A DNA stretch of 20,941 nucleotides from Candidatus Altarchaeota archaeon (GTDB lineage Archaea > Altiarchaeota > Altiarchaeia > JAFGQM01). Where the stretch lies: contig JAFGQM010000077.1 of NCBI GenBank assembly GCA_016935655.1, forward strand, positions 1 to 20,941, in the 5' to 3' direction. Of this stretch, positions 20,285 to 20,941 are shown piece by piece. The notes beneath the pieces are model-generated. The model searched no databases. It was not told where the DNA came from and saw only the letters and a list, made by a program, of their open reading frames with translations. The first letter of the stretch is position 1. Every line of letters begins with the position of its first letter. Both the position numbers and the translations under genes were made by a program.

Positions 20285-20941
20285 CCCATCAGGTACTTGC
20301 GCGCTTGGTTGAGCAGTCTGGGGTGCTTGAAGAGCATCTTGAGCAGGAACTTTATCTTCCCTTCCTGCATCTTCATGAGGTCCTCCCCCCTCAGTATGTC
20401 CGCGAAGAAATCCAGGTCCTTGTCGCTGAGCTTCTCAAAGAACATCCTCAGCTTCAGTAGCTTCTCCATGCGCACCCCATCCGTTTCCCTCCACTCTCTC
20501 TCGTAGGCGAATAGTTTTTCCCTCGAGGTGTCTTTGGACTTTATCGCCTCGGCCGCCACCCTTCCCGCTATCTGCGCAGCGTAGAGGTTGGTCGAGATGC
20601 CACCGCCGTGTATGGGGTTCACCATCTGCGCCGAGTCGCCGACCAGCATCAGGTTGTCAGCCACGAACGAGTCCTTCATCACACCCAAGACAGGGACGCA
20701 TCCAGAGTTCACTTCGACTGGAGATGCTTCCTTGAAGTACTCCGGATGCTTGTAGATGAAGCTCTCCAGCCATTCGCGCGCAGAGCGTTTCTCGTTCTCA
20801 GTGCTTAAGATCCCAATCCCCACATTGGCTAAATCGTCCCCCTTGGGGAAGAGCCACAGATAGCCCTTGGGCGCGATCTCGCTCCCGAACCACATCTGTA
20901 TCTTTTCCATGTCCAGGCCCGAGACCCCCGCCATCTCGTAC
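20281..20941 (-). CDS. Geranylgeranyl reductase family protein, C-terminal part (5' end outside window)
   Basis: FAD-dependent reductase of the digeranylgeranylglycerophospholipid reductase family, which saturates the isoprenoid chains of archaeal membrane lipids. The frame is open to the window edge, and residues before the first Met (YE, then MAGVSGLDMEKIQMWFGSEI) continue the family alignment, so about 219 residues of ~390-400 are seen. Diagnostic parts are APKGYLWLFPKGDDLANVGI and the FAD-binding VADNLMLVGDSAQMVNPIHG, followed by GGISTNLYAAQIAGRVAAEA. The N-terminal Rossmann half lies beyond the window. It is convergent with the Cys-rich gene, the stops overlapping in CTAG. Paralogs of this family act on other polyprenyl substrates, so the exact substrate is not certain. 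Confidence 0.93.
   Translation of the reverse strand, partial: YEMAGVSGLDMEKIQMWFGSEIAPKGYLWLFPKGDDLANVGIGILSTENEKRSAREWLESFIYKHPEYFKEASPVEVNSGCVPVLGVMKDSFVADNLMLVGDSAQMVNPIHGGGISTNLYAAQIAGRVAAEAIKSKDTSREKLFAYEREWRETDGVRMEKLLKLRMFFEKLSDKDLDFFADILRGEDLMKMQEGKIKFLLKMLFKHPRLLNQARKYLMG

Overview
The window is archaeal. It carries both subunits of DNA topoisomerase VI, a geranylgeranyl reductase for archaeal lipids, formylmethanofuran:tetrahydromethanopterin formyltransferase, the archaeal FAD synthase RibL, a small OB-fold single-strand binding protein, and a tRNA-Asn gene split by a 15-nt intron that folds into a bulge-helix-bulge motif. Short TTTATATT-type TATA boxes precede several genes. Coding density is very high, and many adjacent genes overlap by ATGA, GTGA or CTAG. 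The lineage cannot be fixed from the sequence. Tetrahydromethanopterin C1 chemistry together with many Cys-rich exported repeat proteins would fit an uncultivated euryarchaeal or Altiarchaeota-like organism, but this is a guess.

Layout. 1-1123 (+): the end of ftr, then ribL. 1109-4029 (-): two tandem paralogous exported membrane proteins with 10 and 4 copies of a CGDGxCD...CPxDC repeat. 4084-5083: nth and a small basic protein, diverging from one TATA-like box. 5080-5544 (-): a membrane-anchored winged-helix regulator. 5612-11883 (+): eight genes in one direction, every junction overlapping. They encode a membrane-anchored Ig-like protein with a CxxC, a lipoprotein with two thioredoxin domains fused to a CcdA/DsbD-like channel, a GcvH-like lipoyl carrier, a CoA-disulfide-reductase-like flavoprotein, an AhpD-like CxxC protein, lipoyl synthase LipA, and the two halves of a lipoate-protein ligase. 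11914-12144 (+): a small Lys-rich protein. 12145-12991: a GC-rich, probably structured stretch, a hicBA toxin-antitoxin islet between direct repeats derived from the tRNA-Asn 3' end, and the tRNA itself. 13051-13990 (-): two unrecognised proteins. 14021-16776 (-): top6B-top6A. 16816-17984 (-): an OB-fold protein and a bile-acid-symporter-family transporter. 18066-18338 (+): a small HPF-like protein. 18339-19332 (-): a PLD nuclease and a ParB/Srx-like protein. 19358-20284 (+): a 23-Cys exported protein. 20281-20941 (-): a geranylgeranyl reductase fragment.

The most interesting unit is 5080-11883. My reading, which is inference, is a lipoate-dependent thiol-redox system. The flavoprotein would reduce the lipoyl arm of the GcvH-like carrier. 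That carrier would feed the AhpD-like protein and/or the membrane CcdA-like protein, which would pass electrons outward to exported thioredoxin domains. LipA and LplA/LplB would make and attach the cofactor. The divergent regulator has a CxC in its short extracytoplasmic loop and a GTTTCA inverted repeat in the shared promoter region, so it could sense external thiol state. The Cys-rich exported proteins in the window are plausible clients. A glycine-cleavage role for the carrier is the main alternative, but no gcvT or gcvP gene is present in the window.
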